From: Acanthornis magna
Lineage: Eukaryota; Chordata; Aves; Passeriformes; Acanthizidae
Assembly: GCA_036785705.1 (NCBI GenBank)
Contig: JAWUZG010000177.1
Location: forward strand, 1,612,001-1,676,000
Length of the DNA stretch: 64,000 nt
Direction of reading: 5' to 3'
Each line of letters starts with the position of its first letter. The stretch's first letter is position 1. Shown here one piece after another: positions 27,985-42,900 of this stretch. The notes beneath the pieces were generated by a model. The model searched no databases, had not been told where the DNA came from, and saw only the letters and a program-made list of their open reading frames with translations. The position numbers were made by a program, and so were the translations under genes.

Positions 27985-30900
27985 GTATCCTTGTCGTGCC
28001 CCCCCCCCGGGCCCACGAGGGGCGAGGATTCCCCCCCCCCCCCCACGGCCGGGCCTGCGGAGGGCTGGGAGGGCGGGGGGCACCGGGGACCCCCGCCGGG
28101 GTCACCCCCCAAACCCTCCCCATTCGCACCCCCTCGGCCTCTCCCCGGAGCTGGGGGTTAGATCTCCCCCCCCCCCAGCAGGGGAGGCCTAACGCCCCTT
28201 CTGCCGTATTTTGGGGGGTTTATCCCCTTCTGTGGCGTGTGGCAGCTCTGGGGGTGTCCCTGCAGACCCCCCCTTGGCGATGCCCCCCCAATCTGGGTGC
28301 CCCGCACCCCCCTCGCCTGCCCTGGGGAGGGCAAGGAAAGGGAGAGCAGTTCCAGCAGCCACAGCCCAAAGAAAGGCTTTTGTGGGGTTTATTATTATTA
28401 TTTATTCCCCCATTTCACCCCGCGGTTCACGAAGCTTCTGGTGCCGGCTTAGGGATTTAATTTTTTGGGGAGGACGAGGGGGGTTCCCTCGGGGTCTGGC
28501 TCAGCAGACCCAGGGGTGGGTGAAGGGCATCAGGGCCCGAGCCCGTCTCCCGAGAGGTTTATGTAACCTTCCAGGTTTGGTTAGGCTTTATTACTTTTTA
28601 TTTTTCCCCTTCTTCCTAGATAGATCTGTTTATATTTTTCCTCCTTGTTTTTATTCCTGGCCCTTTACGGGGCGGTGAATCCCTTTTTCTCCCTGTCTGG
28701 AGAGTGGGTGGCGTTGAAAAATACCATTGGGAATTCGTTTCTGGGATTGTTTTATTAATAGTTTTTGTTTACAAGGTGGCGGTGTGAGCCGGGAAAGGGT
28801 AGGAATGACAAGAGTGGATGAAGTGTTTTTCCGATATGTCGCTTGAACGTGCCCGACCTCCCTCAGCAGGACTCGGGGCTGGTGGCTCTGCCGTGGTGGT
28901 GTCGAGGGGTCGAGAAACGGGTCTGATTTAGTTCCCAGAGTGAGATAAACAAACTTATCTGGATTTGGTGGTGTTTTTTTGGAAGGGGGGGGAGGGAGGA
29001 GCAGCAGCACCGCTCCTGTTTGTGGCTTATCGAAGGAAACTTGTGTTTGACGTTCGCCCTGCGCCTTTCTCCCCACAAAGCTGCTCTTGGTGTATTTTTC
29101 GCCCTGTTTTTAAGCAAATAGGAAATGAGTCCTGATGGTGCTCGAATCGGAGCTATTTTTATCCGGGGGTTTAAAGTTACACACATGTCAGACTCCGCCA
29201 ATTGCGATCGATGGTTAATCGCACCGGGAGGAGGGTCGGGAATTCCAGCTGTTTAGTGAGGGGGGGAAAACCTTTCTTAGGGATACCCTGGAAAGAGCTC
29301 TGGGCCGGAGGGGCCGAGGCCCAACCTGATCTGCCGCTGCTCTGTTTCCCTTTCCCCTCCCCCTCTCTTTTCCTTTTTTTTCCCCCTTTTTGTTCGGTTC
29401 CTTGCCGGCATCTCCAGCGATCGCAGCATTTTGGAGGACAAAGAGCAGGTTTTCCCCGTGAAGTGGCTTTGCTGTGTGTTTCTAGGAGCTGGGTAGGTAG
29501 AAAGCCCCGACTGTCTGGGATTCCTCTCCGTGCTGGGGAGTTTCCCCTCTGCTCTTTCTGCCCCCTGACAAAAGGAACCCCAAGGCTTTTCCAAAAGCGA
29601 AGCCGTTGTTGTCGTCGCAGCCTTCCTTGTTTTCCAAGGGGTGAGGGTTAGAGCAGTCGGTCTCCTGCGGACAACAAACTTAGGAAGTTGGATGTGTCAG
29701 ATGACTCCTCACCACTCCTCCCTCCCTCCCTCACTGCCTCCCTCCCTCCCCAGCCCTTTTTGTTTGTCTGCCTGACTCGCCCGGGGTGAGCAGCTCGCTA
29801 GGCCCTGGCTCCCGAGATGCTTCCCTGGGGAATGTCCCTCTCTGGAAGCTGATCTGAAATCAGGGTCTCCTTTGAGACATGGCAGCGAGGAGGGTCTTGG
29901 TGGTGGCCAGAGGAGAAGGGACTCGTCTGAAGGAATGTACTTGAAGGCAGCTCCTCCTGGGGCTTTGAGGGTTTTGTTGCTGTGTAGGGTTTTTGTTTGG
30001 GTTTTTTCCCCCCTTTTTGCTACCATTTTCATTACAGTTTTCCTTTTCATCCCCTTTCCACGTCTCCAACGGAGAATAATAGTATGGATTTATGGCCTGC
30101 CAAGGGCTACCTTTCCCAGTAGGGAGGGGGGCACCAAGCAGAGTGAATAACACTCCTGCCTTCTCCTGCTCTGACAGGTTTAGGAGCCGAGCGAGGTCTT
30201 TTTATGATTCCTATTTTCAATCCTAACACGTCCGTGTCCTTTTGTGGATGCCTCTTTGTGAGGAGGGAAGAAGGGGAGAGGTTGCTGCTCTCCGTGGGGC
30301 TGCAGGGAGGGCAGAGCTCTGTGTGGAACTGATGTTTAATAATCTCCTGGACGAGGATGTGCTCAAACTCCCCGTCACTCATTGTCTCCCTCCGGATCGG
30401 GCTCGCGGTGCCGAGGCTGGGAAAAGAGAGCCCTAATCCCTCCTAACCCTTTCGGGGGGGCTCCAGCCAAAGTTTCCTGGGTAACCTGTGACCCTTCAGA
30501 GCAGGGCTTTTGCAGGAAGGCTCTGAGCCCCCAAAACACCTCCGAGCCTGCTCACCAGTCTGGAAGCACAGACTGGGAAGCACTGAGCTCCAGGCCAGGC
30601 CTCTCCGGGCAGCTCCCACCCCAGGGATGGCGGATCGGGGGCTCCCCTTTGTGGCTCCCCGCGGTTTTGGGGCGAGTGTCGGCCTCGGAGCCGTGTTTGC
30701 AGGGAAAAGGCCTCGAGCTCTCGCAACTCCGCGGATTGGCTGCTCTGTTACTACCCGGAAACCGGGCCTGGGGCGGAGCGAGGCTGCAGCTGATGGGGTG
30801 CCCCAGCCAGGGTGTTTACACCCATGGGGGGACCCACCCTGACACCCCATCCCCCCCAAACCATTTCCCGTTCCAGCCCGGGGTTTATTGTCCCGTGGCC

Positions 30901-33900
30901 GCTCCGCTCGCAGCTTCCCCTTGGCCGGGAGTTTATTTAGTGCTGATTTATTTTCCTCCTTTTGTGGCTAAATGCTGCTGGCTGGCTTGTAGTCCCCGAG
31001 CTCTATTTTTAAGCGTCAGAGCTGGAAAAGGGAAGTGTCACCCTGTTTTGTGCCTGAAAGGAATTATAAATAGTGGCCAGCTTTGTTTGAATCTCCCTGT
31101 GCTGGCCGGTTTGCAGAGCCGGGGGTTTGGGAGGCGCGGCGGGAGCGTAATTCACCGAGCGTTGCACTCCCTGCTAATTTTAGGCTCGTCCTGAGTCAAG
31201 GAGAATAAAGGTACAAAGCTCCTTAGTTTACCTGCGGAGCGTTTTGTAATCTCAAAACTCCCCCCCGTGTTTGCTCCGTCGAGGCAAAGGGTAGGACAGA
31301 GTTTACATTTGGGATAAATTCCTTTTTCTGGTCATTATAGGCTTACACCGCACTTATCATCCCACTTGAACACCTTCCAAGAGCGGCGTTGAGCAATCGC
31401 AGGGTCACGTGGCTTTGTTCTCTTTGGCCTGTCCCCAGGGAAGAGCGTGTGCACTGGAATGTCTTGTTTTGGTAGGGTTTGGTGGGGCTTTGTTGTTTTG
31501 TTGGGGTTTTGTTTGGGGTTTTTTTAAATTTTTTTTTGTTTTGTTTTGTTTTAAAGGATGGATATTTCTGGCAACTTTTCATGTAAATTTTTCAAATGTC
31601 ACGCTACACTTCTTTCTGCTCCACTTCTGGGGCTCTGTTTTAATGAGGTCTCCAGGGATGAGGGGAATCGTGTGGTGATGCTTCAAAATGCACAAAGACG
31701 TGGCAGCAGCCCCTTCCCAGACCTGGGAGAGCCCCTTTTTCCCCAGAAATGCTGGCACAGGTGGTGGCTTATAAAGAAAATCCAGGTAAATGTGGCTCAG
31801 GAGGTGGTGCCTGTCATTAGAACTTGAAATCCACAAATCTCTGCCAAAACCAAACCAGCTGGAGGAAAAATAAATAATCTTTGTTTTCTAAATGACAACT
31901 TCCAAGGGTATCATCTTACTGCTTTTAGAGCAGAATTCCGTTCCTTTGCTGGTGGCTGGATGAGGTTTTTTCCCCCCCAGAAATGGCTGGAGCTGTAAGT
32001 TCACTCTCTTTTGTTGCCTTGTCAGTTGGATTGGGGAGGATTTGGGAGCTTGGGCTCCTTGAGCAGGCCTAAAAGCCGAGTGCACCTGTTTAATCCTGGA
32101 ATTGCTATGGTCATGGGGACAGAACTGGGAAATATGGATCATATGGGAACAGTGCCTGTTGGAGCCTGACATCCCAGCCCTGCTTGAAATAAGGGAAATA
32201 AAGCCTTTGTGGCACTCTGCTTTTGGATCATTTTATCTTTTTCCCCAGACTCAGAGTGGGGATTTTAGAATTCTCAGCAGTCTGGCAGGATGATACTTCC
32301 TAGTTTCCCAGCTCTGAATTGGCATTAGGGCACTAAATGCTGATTAAACAAATTCTAGAGGCCTTTTCTTTGTCGTAACAGCTTAAAAACCCCAAAAGTA
32401 AATGCGGGATTTCAGGAAAATAAACGCCTGGCCTGTAAAATGGTGTCCCTGCTCTCCCCTCCCCTGGCTCCAGGAGGTTGTGCCAGCTGTTTTTCCTGGC
32501 TTTCCTTGGGAAGCTGTGCTTGGATTTGTAGTAGGGGATTGTTTTTAAGTGTCATCACGACTATCTTACAATCCCGGCGAGCTTTTGGAAACACCTCCCG
32601 GAGTGACTCCCACGTGCTCGACATTTCTCAGCGGCAGGAGCCGATAATGGGAGCTCAGAGCACGGCTCCCAGTCCCGCAGACCCTGTCAGGTCCCAGGCT
32701 TTTGGATTAAGCAGGAGATGCCCCTCGATGAGGCCCTGCATTGCTTCATTTCCCAGGGAAAAATTGCATTTAATCTTCATGGAACCACAGCCTGTGTTTT
32801 GTCCTGGTTCTGCTTATCGCCGTGCGCTGGCGTTAAATGATTGTTTCTTTAATATTTTGGGATTTTTTTCTAATTTCTCCTTCAAACTCACCCTGAATTC
32901 CCGTCCTGCCCTGTTCCTGGAGCGGGTGGAGCAGACAGTGTGGAGCTGAAGGAATAAATCCTGGCAGGAGCCGAGTGCCTCCTTGGGAGCTCCCACCTGG
33001 ATCGCTCCGGGAGCTCATTGCCAACGTGGGAATGAGTGGCAGCACGAGGGGGACACACCTGGGGATGGAGGGGGTGGCTCCCAAAGGGACAGGGTCCCTG
33101 CCCTGTATCCTGTGGGGAGCAAAAACACAGGACTGCTTAAACTGAAAGTCTGGGTAGACTTTTTCCCCAGTTTATTTCCATGGGATTTTTTCCTACATTG
33201 AAAGTCTTTATAGACTTTGCCCCGTCTTTATTTTCTTCTTCTTTTTCCTCATAAATTGAAAGTCTTGATAGACTTTTCCCCCTCTTTACTTTCTCCTTTT
33301 TTTTCTCCTAAATTGAAAGTCTTGATAGACTTTTTTCCCCTTCTCTTTTTCTTTTTTTTTTTCCTCCTAATTTGAAAGTCTTGATAGACTTTTTCCCCCT
33401 CTGTTTTCTTACTTTTTTCTCCTTAATTGAAAGTCTTGGTAGACTTTTCCCCCTTTTTATTTTCTTCTTTTTTTTTCTTGTAATTTGAAAGTCCTGATAG
33501 ACCTTTCCCCCTCTTTTTCTTCTTTTTCTCTCCTAAACTGAAAGTCTTAATAGACATTTTCCCTTTTTGTTTCCTTGGAGTTTATTCCTAAACTGAAAGT
33601 CCTGATAGACATTTTCCCTCTTTGTTTCCTTGGAGTTTATTCCTAAACTGAAAGTCCTGATAGACGTTTTCCCTTTTTGTTTCCTTGGAGTTTATTCCTA
33701 AACTGAAAGTCCTGATAGACATTTTCCCTTTTTGTTTCCTTGGAGTTTATTCCTAAACTGAAAGTCCTGATAGACATTTTCCCTCTTTGCTTCCTTGGAG
33801 TTTATTCCTAAACTGAAAGTCCTGATAGACGTTTTCCCTTTTTGTTTCCTTGGAGTTTATTCCTAAACTGAAAGTCCTGATAGACGTTTTCCCTTTTTGT

Positions 33901-36900
33901 TTCCTTGGAGTTTATTCCTAAACTGAAAGTCCTGATAGACATTTTCCCTCTTTATTTCCTTCGAGTTTATTCCTAAACTGAAAGTCCTGATAGACATTTT
34001 CCCTCTTTGCTTCCTTGGAGTTTATTCCTAAACTGAAAGTCCTGATAGACATTTTCCCTCTTTGTTTCCTTGGAGTTTATTCCTAAACTGACAGTCCTCA
34101 CAGACTTTTTCCCTGATGTTCTGTTGTTTTATTTTCTCCTTCCGTGGAGGCCAAGCAGCAGGAGTTGGGCTGCTGGGCAGGGAAGGTGCCAGCGCTGGGT
34201 GCAGTGTGACTGAGTGCTCTCAGCACCTGTCGGTGCTCGGTGCCCTTCTTAAAGCGTGATTTAATCGGAGCCATCCCCGGGATAAACACAGAACAGGTTG
34301 TTGTTAAGGAGGGAGAGAGCCCACAGTTAAAGTGACAGGCTCCCACATGGAGCACATTCCCAGCCAAACACCTCCTGCCTTTGCTGTCTGCTTAAATCAG
34401 AGGTGATTCCACACCGTGGAATTCCCCCGAAGTGCCTGAATTTTCCTGCTGTGCTGGACTTTATTCCAGCAGCAAAAATGCTGAATAACATCCCTTTTTA
34501 ATTTTTTTTTTTTTAATATGAAATGTGAATTTTAGATGTGGGTGTGCGTATCAGAGCTCAGCTCTTCATTGTGTGTCTTATTGTGTGCATTCAGCTTCCC
34601 TCCTTTCACTCCCTGCATTTCCCTGTGGATTTTGTCCATGTATTTCTGGAATAATGAACATAGAGCCCTGCTCTTTGTTTTTCTTCACCAAAATAGAACT
34701 CGCGTGACTGAAGGATCATCCGACCTTGTCATCTCTGGGTTTCTAGTGGGTCCTGCAGCCCGTGTGGATTCCAGCAGGAGCCTGTGGATGAGCTGCCCTG
34801 CCTGTGGGATGAGATGGATCTCACACACATCCCAGGGAAATGCTCTGGGTTGGTTTTGTTTTGGCAGAACCACACAGTTCTCACCGTTCCCTGCTCTTTT
34901 TATTCCTTTTTTTCACCTTCTTGGGATGCTCAGATCTGTGTGTGCCTCAGTGTGGATACACCTGGAGTGCTGATGGTTGCAGAGCAGTGCAAGGATTCAC
35001 TCACCCATCACCAGGGCAGTCTCTTCCCAGACTTTTCCCTCTCCTGTCCCTCCTCATCCCATCGCTTTTATGCCCACTCACCTCTAACTGCTGCCTCCTC
35101 ATCTTCAGTCTCCATCTTTTCCCAGCTTCCTCACCTTCAGTCTCCATCTTTTCCCAGCTCCTTCATCTTCAGTCTCCATCTTTTCCCAGCTCCTTCATCT
35201 TCAGTCTCCATCTTTTCCCAGCTTCCTCATCTTCAGTGTCCATCTTTTCCCAGCTTCCTCATCTTCAGTCTCCATCTTTTCCCAGCTCCTCAGCCTCCCT
35301 GAGGATCTGTCCGAGATTGAGGGTGGATTTAATCTCTTGGAGAACGGTGATTTTGCTGCCTCCTGCTCTTGTGTATCCAATAATGACTGGGTTGGTTCTG
35401 CATTCACGACTTGGCCCCTATTTTCTTTGCAGCTTCCAAGAGCCATCCTTTAATCTTAAATCATTTCACTGATTCCCTGGAGCAAATGGATTCAGCCTTC
35501 CAGGAGAAGCCAAATCAGTGCCAAGGCTGTTTCCTTGGCATGAGGTGTGGCAGATCAGTGGAGGATGGATCCGTGTGGATCATTTGTAAATGATCATTTG
35601 GTGGTCTGGCAGCTCTAATCCCTTTAAACTGGGAATGACAGAGCAGGGCTCTGGATGGATATCCTGCATGATCCACATCCAGGAGGTGATGGAGACTTCC
35701 AGATATTCGTGACTCAGCGTGAGGAAGGGATGGAGCCATTTTTGATTGTTTTTTCTGAGGGTCAGATGCTGCTTTCCAGAAATTGCTGCATTTCCCTGTG
35801 CGTGCTTTCCTTGGAATAACTACAAGAAAACAGCGTAAAATATTTTTTTAGGGATTGTACAAACACAGTGTCTGGGTGGGTTATTCTGAAAGGCTTTGCA
35901 CTATCTGACATTAATTGTTTTCATCTTTTGTTTGGAGTTTTTTTGTGTTATTCCCTTAAAAATGAATGTTTTGAATTCATGTTAATGTTTTCTTTGGATA
36001 AAGTCTACATTTATGACAGTTGCTGCCTTTTAGAGGAGCTTCACCCCCGAGGCTTTGTGTCATTCCCTGCGAAAGGTCGAGGTTAAAAGCTGAGAGCTGA
36101 TTGTTAAATAAATTTTGCATTATTTCCGAATTCCAGGGGGTTTTTACCTGGCCTTGAGCGGCGGCAGGGGGGACTCGGGGTGGAAATGAGAGCTGTGCAA
36201 ATCCTTTTTGCCTTCTCTCCGTGTCCCAGCTGATTGTTCCTGGTCACTGGTGTGTGGATCTTTGCTAAAGCCTGGTTTGGGACAGGCTGCTGGGCTGGGA
36301 GGGGAGGAAGGAGAGGGATGAGGAATGAATGGGATTGAGGGAGCAGGAATCGTGTCCCGGCTCCTGCTCCCAGCCCTGGAGCACCCTATGGCACTGAAAG
36401 GTGATCTTCAGGATGTCTGCACCAGGGAGAGACACTGGCAGGCTGTAAAATCCGGGATTTTGGTGAAACCAAACAGATTTTAGGGTAAGATCAGTTATTT
36501 GTACAATTTACCAAGCATAACCCCTGAAAAAGTAAAAATCACTGTGTGATACTAAGTCTGAGTGTCCCAGATTAACCTCCACCGTGGTAGATTAATGGAT
36601 GCAAAGTTGAAAAGATTGATAAATTATTAACTTAACCACGTTGGCATTTTTTTTTGTGGGCTGTGGTGCTTTGTTTTGTCTTGGTGCTGGCAGGCCCGGG
36701 CCTGCTCCGAGGCCGTGTCCAAGGAGACTCCTGATTTCTGCAGCAGGAAAACTGTGTGAGACCACAACCCTGGGCTGTCTGACCAGAGATTGAAAATCAT
36801 TTTGCTCTTAGAGGAGTTTCTAAATCAAAATGCTGGTTTAAAAGTGGCTTCTGAAGCTCTTGGATCAGCAGCGTGGCCGTGGTTGAAGAGTTAAGGCTCA

Positions 36901-39900
36901 TCTTGGTTTTATGAAATGAAGCTGCTCCTTTAAGCCTTGCTCAGTGGAGTGTGAGTGGTGTGAAGCAGATCTTTTTTTAGGTTGAAAAGGACCAGGTTTA
37001 GCTTTCAGATGCATTTGGGGAGGGGAGTTGTTGGCTTTTGGAAATACAATATTGGGAGAGCTGCACTGACAGGAGCCTGGTGCTTCTGGAGGCTGGAGGA
37101 GCAGAACGTGGGCTCAGGGGATGTTTGGGTGGGAAGGACCCTAAGGATCATCCCATCCCCCCCGGCCATGGGCAGGGACACCTGCCACTGTCCCAGGCTG
37201 CTCCGAGCCCTGTCCAGCCTGGCCTGGGACACTGCAGGGACCCAGGGGAGCCCACACTTCCTGGGACAGCAAGAACATGACATGGAATTGGTGAGAAGTG
37301 AGGCCCAAAGCTAGCATTTGGGTCCTGGCTGTTCCCAAACTGATTCGTTCAGGGAAAATCCTTCTTCATCTACCCTTTCTTTAAAATGATCTCTTTATTT
37401 CCCTATTTTTTCCTCCCTTTTAGGGGTGGGGAGAGCTCTCTCCCTGCTGCTGAATCCCCTGAAAGCTGCTCCGTCAGGGGAAGCTGGCGGAAGCCACCGC
37501 TCTGTCACCCTCTCCTTTCTGCTGAAGGCAACTGAAACTAGTTTTGTTTTTCTTCTGTCTGATGCCATTAATTCAGACTCAGTGACCTTCCCCCTCAGAT
37601 CTCCAAAGCCAGCAGGGCTGGACCCGGTTTCACATGGCAGCCAGGCAGGTTTTAAACCTCACAATGCCCCAGCTGCCTTCCCGCTGAGCTCATGTGCTGC
37701 GGGACAGACGTGGCTGTGCCCATGGGCTCGGGAGCACTGCGATCCTTTTCCGAGGCATCCACATCCCCCTTGGCTGTGCTGCCGAACTTAGGGAACTCTC
37801 TAAACGCAAAGTCAGGTTTAGAAACCAGCAGGGGCTTTGTTTGGATAAGGACAGCAGTTAGGGGCTGATTTCTGCAGGTTTTGGGGATGGCCTTGCTTGG
37901 GGATTTTTGATTCCAAAGTCAGCAAGGCTAAAATAAAGGAGCAATCTTTCCCACTTATCCTGGGAATGTGAGACCTCTGAGGTGACTCGGTGTGGTTACA
38001 CTGATTTATTCCTCACTGCTCCTGAAGGCACCTCCAACTTTTTATTTTCCATTGTTTATTTTTCTTCTAAAGCCGTGTCAGCGTTGAGTTGAGGGAAGCA
38101 GTGGAAATAAGGAAGCTGAATGATCGGTGGTTTGTTTAACATCGTTGGTAACTTAATAGTCCTGGCTTAGGGGAGGAATCCGTGCCTGGATCTTGGGGAA
38201 AGCTCAGATCCCAACAGGAGAATGTGCTTTGAGAAGGGGGGACACCCGGCTGGGTTGAAAAGTTGGGATGTGAGAAATCAGATCCCGGTAACTCAGTGCC
38301 AGAGCCTGTGTTCCTTGAAAGGGAAGGTATGTGAGGAGGTGTTAACTCACCCTTCTCCCGCCTGGAGCTGCTCCACGCTTTTTTCAAAGCTGTGCACACC
38401 ATCCTGACCTCCAGGCCTTGGGTAAAGCTCCAGGGCCTTGGATTTAAACAGATTTTGTCACGCTCACAACTGCTGAGAAAGCTGCAAGTTGCTCGGAATC
38501 ATTGTTTTTATTACTTGATGGTTTTTGCCGTGTTTTGTTTGGTGTTGCCATGAAAAGATAATTTTAAATACTTGCCTGGTTTGGATCAAAAATTCCCCAG
38601 AAAATAACCACGTTCTGCAGACTGGGCAGGAGGCAAAACCAGTGTGTTTTCCACGTGGAGAAAAGCCCCAGCACCAGCGACTGGGTGGAGGGGAAGTGTC
38701 TCAAAGCCCCATTTTGGCAGGACTGAAGAAATATTCCCACATGCTTTTGGCAAATCAGTTAAACTGTGAGCCCTGCTTGAGTCACTGGTCACTGCTTGAA
38801 TTTCCCCGGCATCAAATTGAGACTTGAGCTGTGCCAGATGAAACAAAAGATCCCCCAAAAGTGAGATGATGAGCAATAACGTGCCCCTGATGGATCCCTT
38901 TCAGCCCTGGCAAGGCCCTACTTTGCATTTCAAGGTTTGCCACAAATGTGCTTTTGCTCTGAAATCAGGAAATTTGCTGCGCCAGTGCAAAGCCCTGCAG
39001 AGTTTATTGACCACCAGCATTTCAACCTTCTGCCCATCGTGGTGCTAAACTCAATTTTACACGTTTAGGGTATGGATTGGGGAGCAGAGGGCAGTGTTTG
39101 GTTCTTGTGTGTCCCCGAGGATCAGATCCTGGTCCTGGGATTCGGAGCTGCTCTCTCCACTTGATTTGTGAGGCTCCTCAGGTGTGGTTGCAGCCTGCTG
39201 GAGCTTTTTAAATATCAGTTCTCTGGAAAAAATCAGAATCTTTCCTCATTTCAGCAGGATTTATTGGAAAACACTGAGGGGTGAGCAAAGATTTGCCTGT
39301 TGCACCTGTTTAGATGTAGCCAGAAATGAGTTTGTGGGGCCTGTGCGTGGATTCTGCCACGGAGAACCACCTCGGGAGAGTCCAGGTGCTGCTGGGGTCT
39401 CTTCTCAACATTGTGCACTCAGAAGGCTTTGGGGCCTTTTTTCCATTGTCTTTTCTCTGGAGTTGGTTTGATAAATGGGAATTGTGTGTGAGAAGAGCTT
39501 ATGCTATAACACAGCAAACCTGGTCTGTGGAAGGCGTGGGAATGAGACAATCTTCAAGGTCCCTTCCACCCCAAAATTCCATAATAATCGTCTGCACTGA
39601 GTCTGAACCAGCACCTCTGTCCTGCTAGAGCCAAGTTTTAGTCCTGTGCTGATAAAATATTGAATTTGCTGTAGTTTGCTTATTTTTGGACTTTATCTGT
39701 TTGCAGGAGCTTCCTGCTCAGTGTGGCTGGAATACAACAAGATTCTGCAGGGTCAGGAGTTACATTAATGTGGTTTTTTAAAGAGTTTTGGAATTTTTTT
39801 CAGCTCGGAAGTGAGTGAGTCCTTAAATTGTCCTCTGTGCCTCCTGGTGGCTTCCAAAGTCACGGATTTCTTGTTGCCACCTGAAGTTCAGTGTCATTAA

Positions 39901-42900
39901 GGCATTTCAGGATATTCTGTGTGAGTTTCTCCTGCCACTTTTCTCCAGACTCGGAAGGCACCAGAGGTGAAACCTGGGATGGCTGAACTCCATAATCCAC
40001 TGCAGGTTTTATTTTGTTTTATTTCCAGTGGCAGCTGGGAATCTGCTGCTGAGCATCCCAGGAAAAGGTGGATGGGGTTGTGATGCTGAAAGCTTTGACA
40101 CAAAGTGCTTCAGAAAGCTGAAAAACCCTGAAAGGGTGTGGGGAATGTTCCCCTAATTCTTGCAGGATCTAGGATGGATGCTGAAGGCTTTGACACTCCT
40201 TCCCAAAGTGCTTCAAAGAGCTGAAAAACCCTGAAATGGTGTGGGGAATGTTCCCCTGATTCTTGCAGGATATAGGATGGATGCTGAAGGCTTTGACACT
40301 CCTTCCCAAAGTGCTTCAGAGAGCCGAAAAACCCTGAAAGGGTGTGGGGAATGTTCCCCTAATTCTTGCAGGATATAGGATGGATCAGAAGCTGAAACCT
40401 CTTGGCTCAGGCAGATCCTTTGGGTCCAGGTGTGACATAATGCCACATTTCCCGTTTTGGGTGTGCTGAAGTCACCCAGGAGGCAGCAGGACTCTGCCAC
40501 GTGCACATCCCTCAGTCAGGAAGTGGCTGGAGCTGCACAGGCGTCACAGAAACCCACATCAACTGGTTTTTAGGTCATTACCAGGCTGGACTAAATTTAG
40601 CCTGTGAGCCAGCGCTGGGAAGGCTTTGGATCCAAATTCCTGCCCCATCCCTATTTCTGGAGCATCTGGGCTGTGCCCTACAACCACTCCTGCCTCTGCT
40701 GAAATCCCCATTTCCTTTTATCCCGTGGGGCAGGGACAACACTGGGGTTTGTTTGGGAAGTTCGGGAATAGGGAAGTGGAGATGGAATTGCAGGGAGATG
40801 TAACAGGACATGGAACTTCTCTCCTTATGGATGACAGACTTGGGTCCCATTTAGGGCTGACTTGGGTCCCATTTAGGGCTGACTTGGGTCCAATTAGGGC
40901 TGACAGCCTTGGGTCCCATTTGGGCTGACAGACTTGGGTCCCATTTAGGGCTGACTTGGGTCCCATTGAGGGCTGACTTGGATCCCATTTAGGGCTGACT
41001 TGGGTCCCATTTAGGGCTGACAGCCTTGGGTCCCATTTAGGGCTGACTTGGGTCCCATTAGGGCTGACAGCCTTGGGTCCCATTTGGGCTGACTTGGGTC
41101 CCATTTGGGCTGACAGCCTTGGGTCCCATTAGGGCTGACAGTGTTGAGTCCCATTTAGGGCTGACTTGGGTCCCATTAGGACTGACAGCCTTGGGTCCCA
41201 TTAGGGCTGACAGACTTGGGTCCCATTTAGGGCTGACTTGGGTCCCATTTAGGGCTGACTTGGGTCCCATTTAGGGCTGACAGCCTTGGGTCCCATTTAG
41301 GACCCAACAGTGTGGCCAGGAGGAGAATCCTATCCCATTTTGGTGTATGGATCAGCTCCATATCCCAAAAACTGTCTCTTGCTGAACTCTGGTTGCTGCT
41401 GGAGCTTTGTATAGGTTTAGGGTGGGAACAGCTTGGAGTAAAGGGAGAAAACCACTTTTCCACTTTTCTCATTACCCTTTAAATATATCTCAAGTAAGGA
41501 ATGTTCCCACTTTTTTTTTTCTTTTTTTCCAAGCCCCACATCTTTACTAAAATTGTCAAATGGCAGAGATGAGTAAAGGGGAGGAAAATAAGTCACAGTG
41601 GCAGCACAAGGGAAAATTGCTGGGAGCAGTGTGCTGGTTCTGTAATTCCAAGTTGTCTTTATTTTAGCTTCCTTGATTGTTGCAGGATTCTGGTGCTTTG
41701 CACACTGGTTAATTGAAGGTTTTTTGGTTTTTTTTTTTTTTTTGTGGATTAGTAATATTGTCCTCCAAAATGGCTTCAAGTGTGTCAAGGCTGCTTAATT
41801 CTAATTTATTAAAGAAGGCTGTGATAAATGTGTGTCTTTGAAACCCTGGCTGGCTCTGCCGGAGGTCACCTGGAATTCAGAGCATCTGGCAGAGGTCGGC
41901 TCCAGGCTTTTTGTTCTGCGCTGGGGAAAACTCGGCGGTTTTTATCAGCTCCTCTCTGAAGGAGGAGACACTTCAAACTTGGTGACAAAATCCCACTTTT
42001 CAGGCAGCTGCACCTGCTAACGACTAAACTGTTAATTAGTTTTTAGTGCAGTTGCAATGGTGTTCCTTTGTCTCTTCCATAATGGTGATTCAAAGAGATG
42101 ATGTCAAGGAATCTTCTGTTTCAGCTGAATTTAGCTAATTATGAGAAAGCTCTGCCTTCACCCCAAAGCTCCCTAACACAGCCCAAAAGCTGGGAATGGC
42201 AATGTCCTGACAGCACCATTTATCCTGGCAGTGTGGGGTGGATTCCAGGCCTGAACCCAAAGCTCGACTTCAATTTTAAATTGACTGCTGGGTTTTCTTT
42301 TTTTGATCCACATAACAAACTCCAGGTATTGTTATTCCTGCGGGAAACCTCCGGGCGAGTTTTTCTTCCTGCAGCTCTCAGAAATACGAGGACATAAATT
42401 TAGGGATGGCTGATTTGTAAAACTCCCCTGGGCTCTGTCTTTCACACGGCTGCTGAGCCTCTCGTTAGGGAGTTGAGAGGGAAGTGGGATAATTAAGGCT
42501 GAGCAGATGTGCTAGAACAAGATATTGGATCAGGAGCACGAGTGTGGATGAGCTGCTCCTGATTCCAGCAGATGCAATCCCATTCCTCTGGCCTGCTTTC
42601 CCTCTCTGAGTGCGTTTGGTGCTTCTGCTTAGGGAACTTTACTTCCAGCACCTTCCAAACTCTTCCGGGAAACTTCCCAATCTCTCTGCAGCCCTTCCGC
42701 CTCTGCATCTTGGAGGAATCTGCACAGTGACAAGGATTTTGTGTTCTGTGATCCTGTGTTTCACCAACACCCTCTGCTGTTCTGCTGCTCATGGCAGAAG
42801 AAAAATTCCCTTTTTCCCTTCCTCTGGATGTGGCGGTGTCACCTGTGCCAAAGTGGCTTTAGTGACCCCTTCCAGTGCCTTAAAGGGGCTTGTGAAGGGA

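Noticed and set aside
27657..28460. 267-codon plus-strand frame over the UBE2H CpG island
   Set aside because: Runs through the 5' UTR, exon 1 in a wrong frame and the intron. GC-rich stop-poor sequence; the true frame is set by [18 protein letters not shown].
30382..31194. 270-codon plus-strand frame in UBE2H intron 1
   Set aside because: No recognisable domain, no splice context, and GC-rich sequence favours chance frames.
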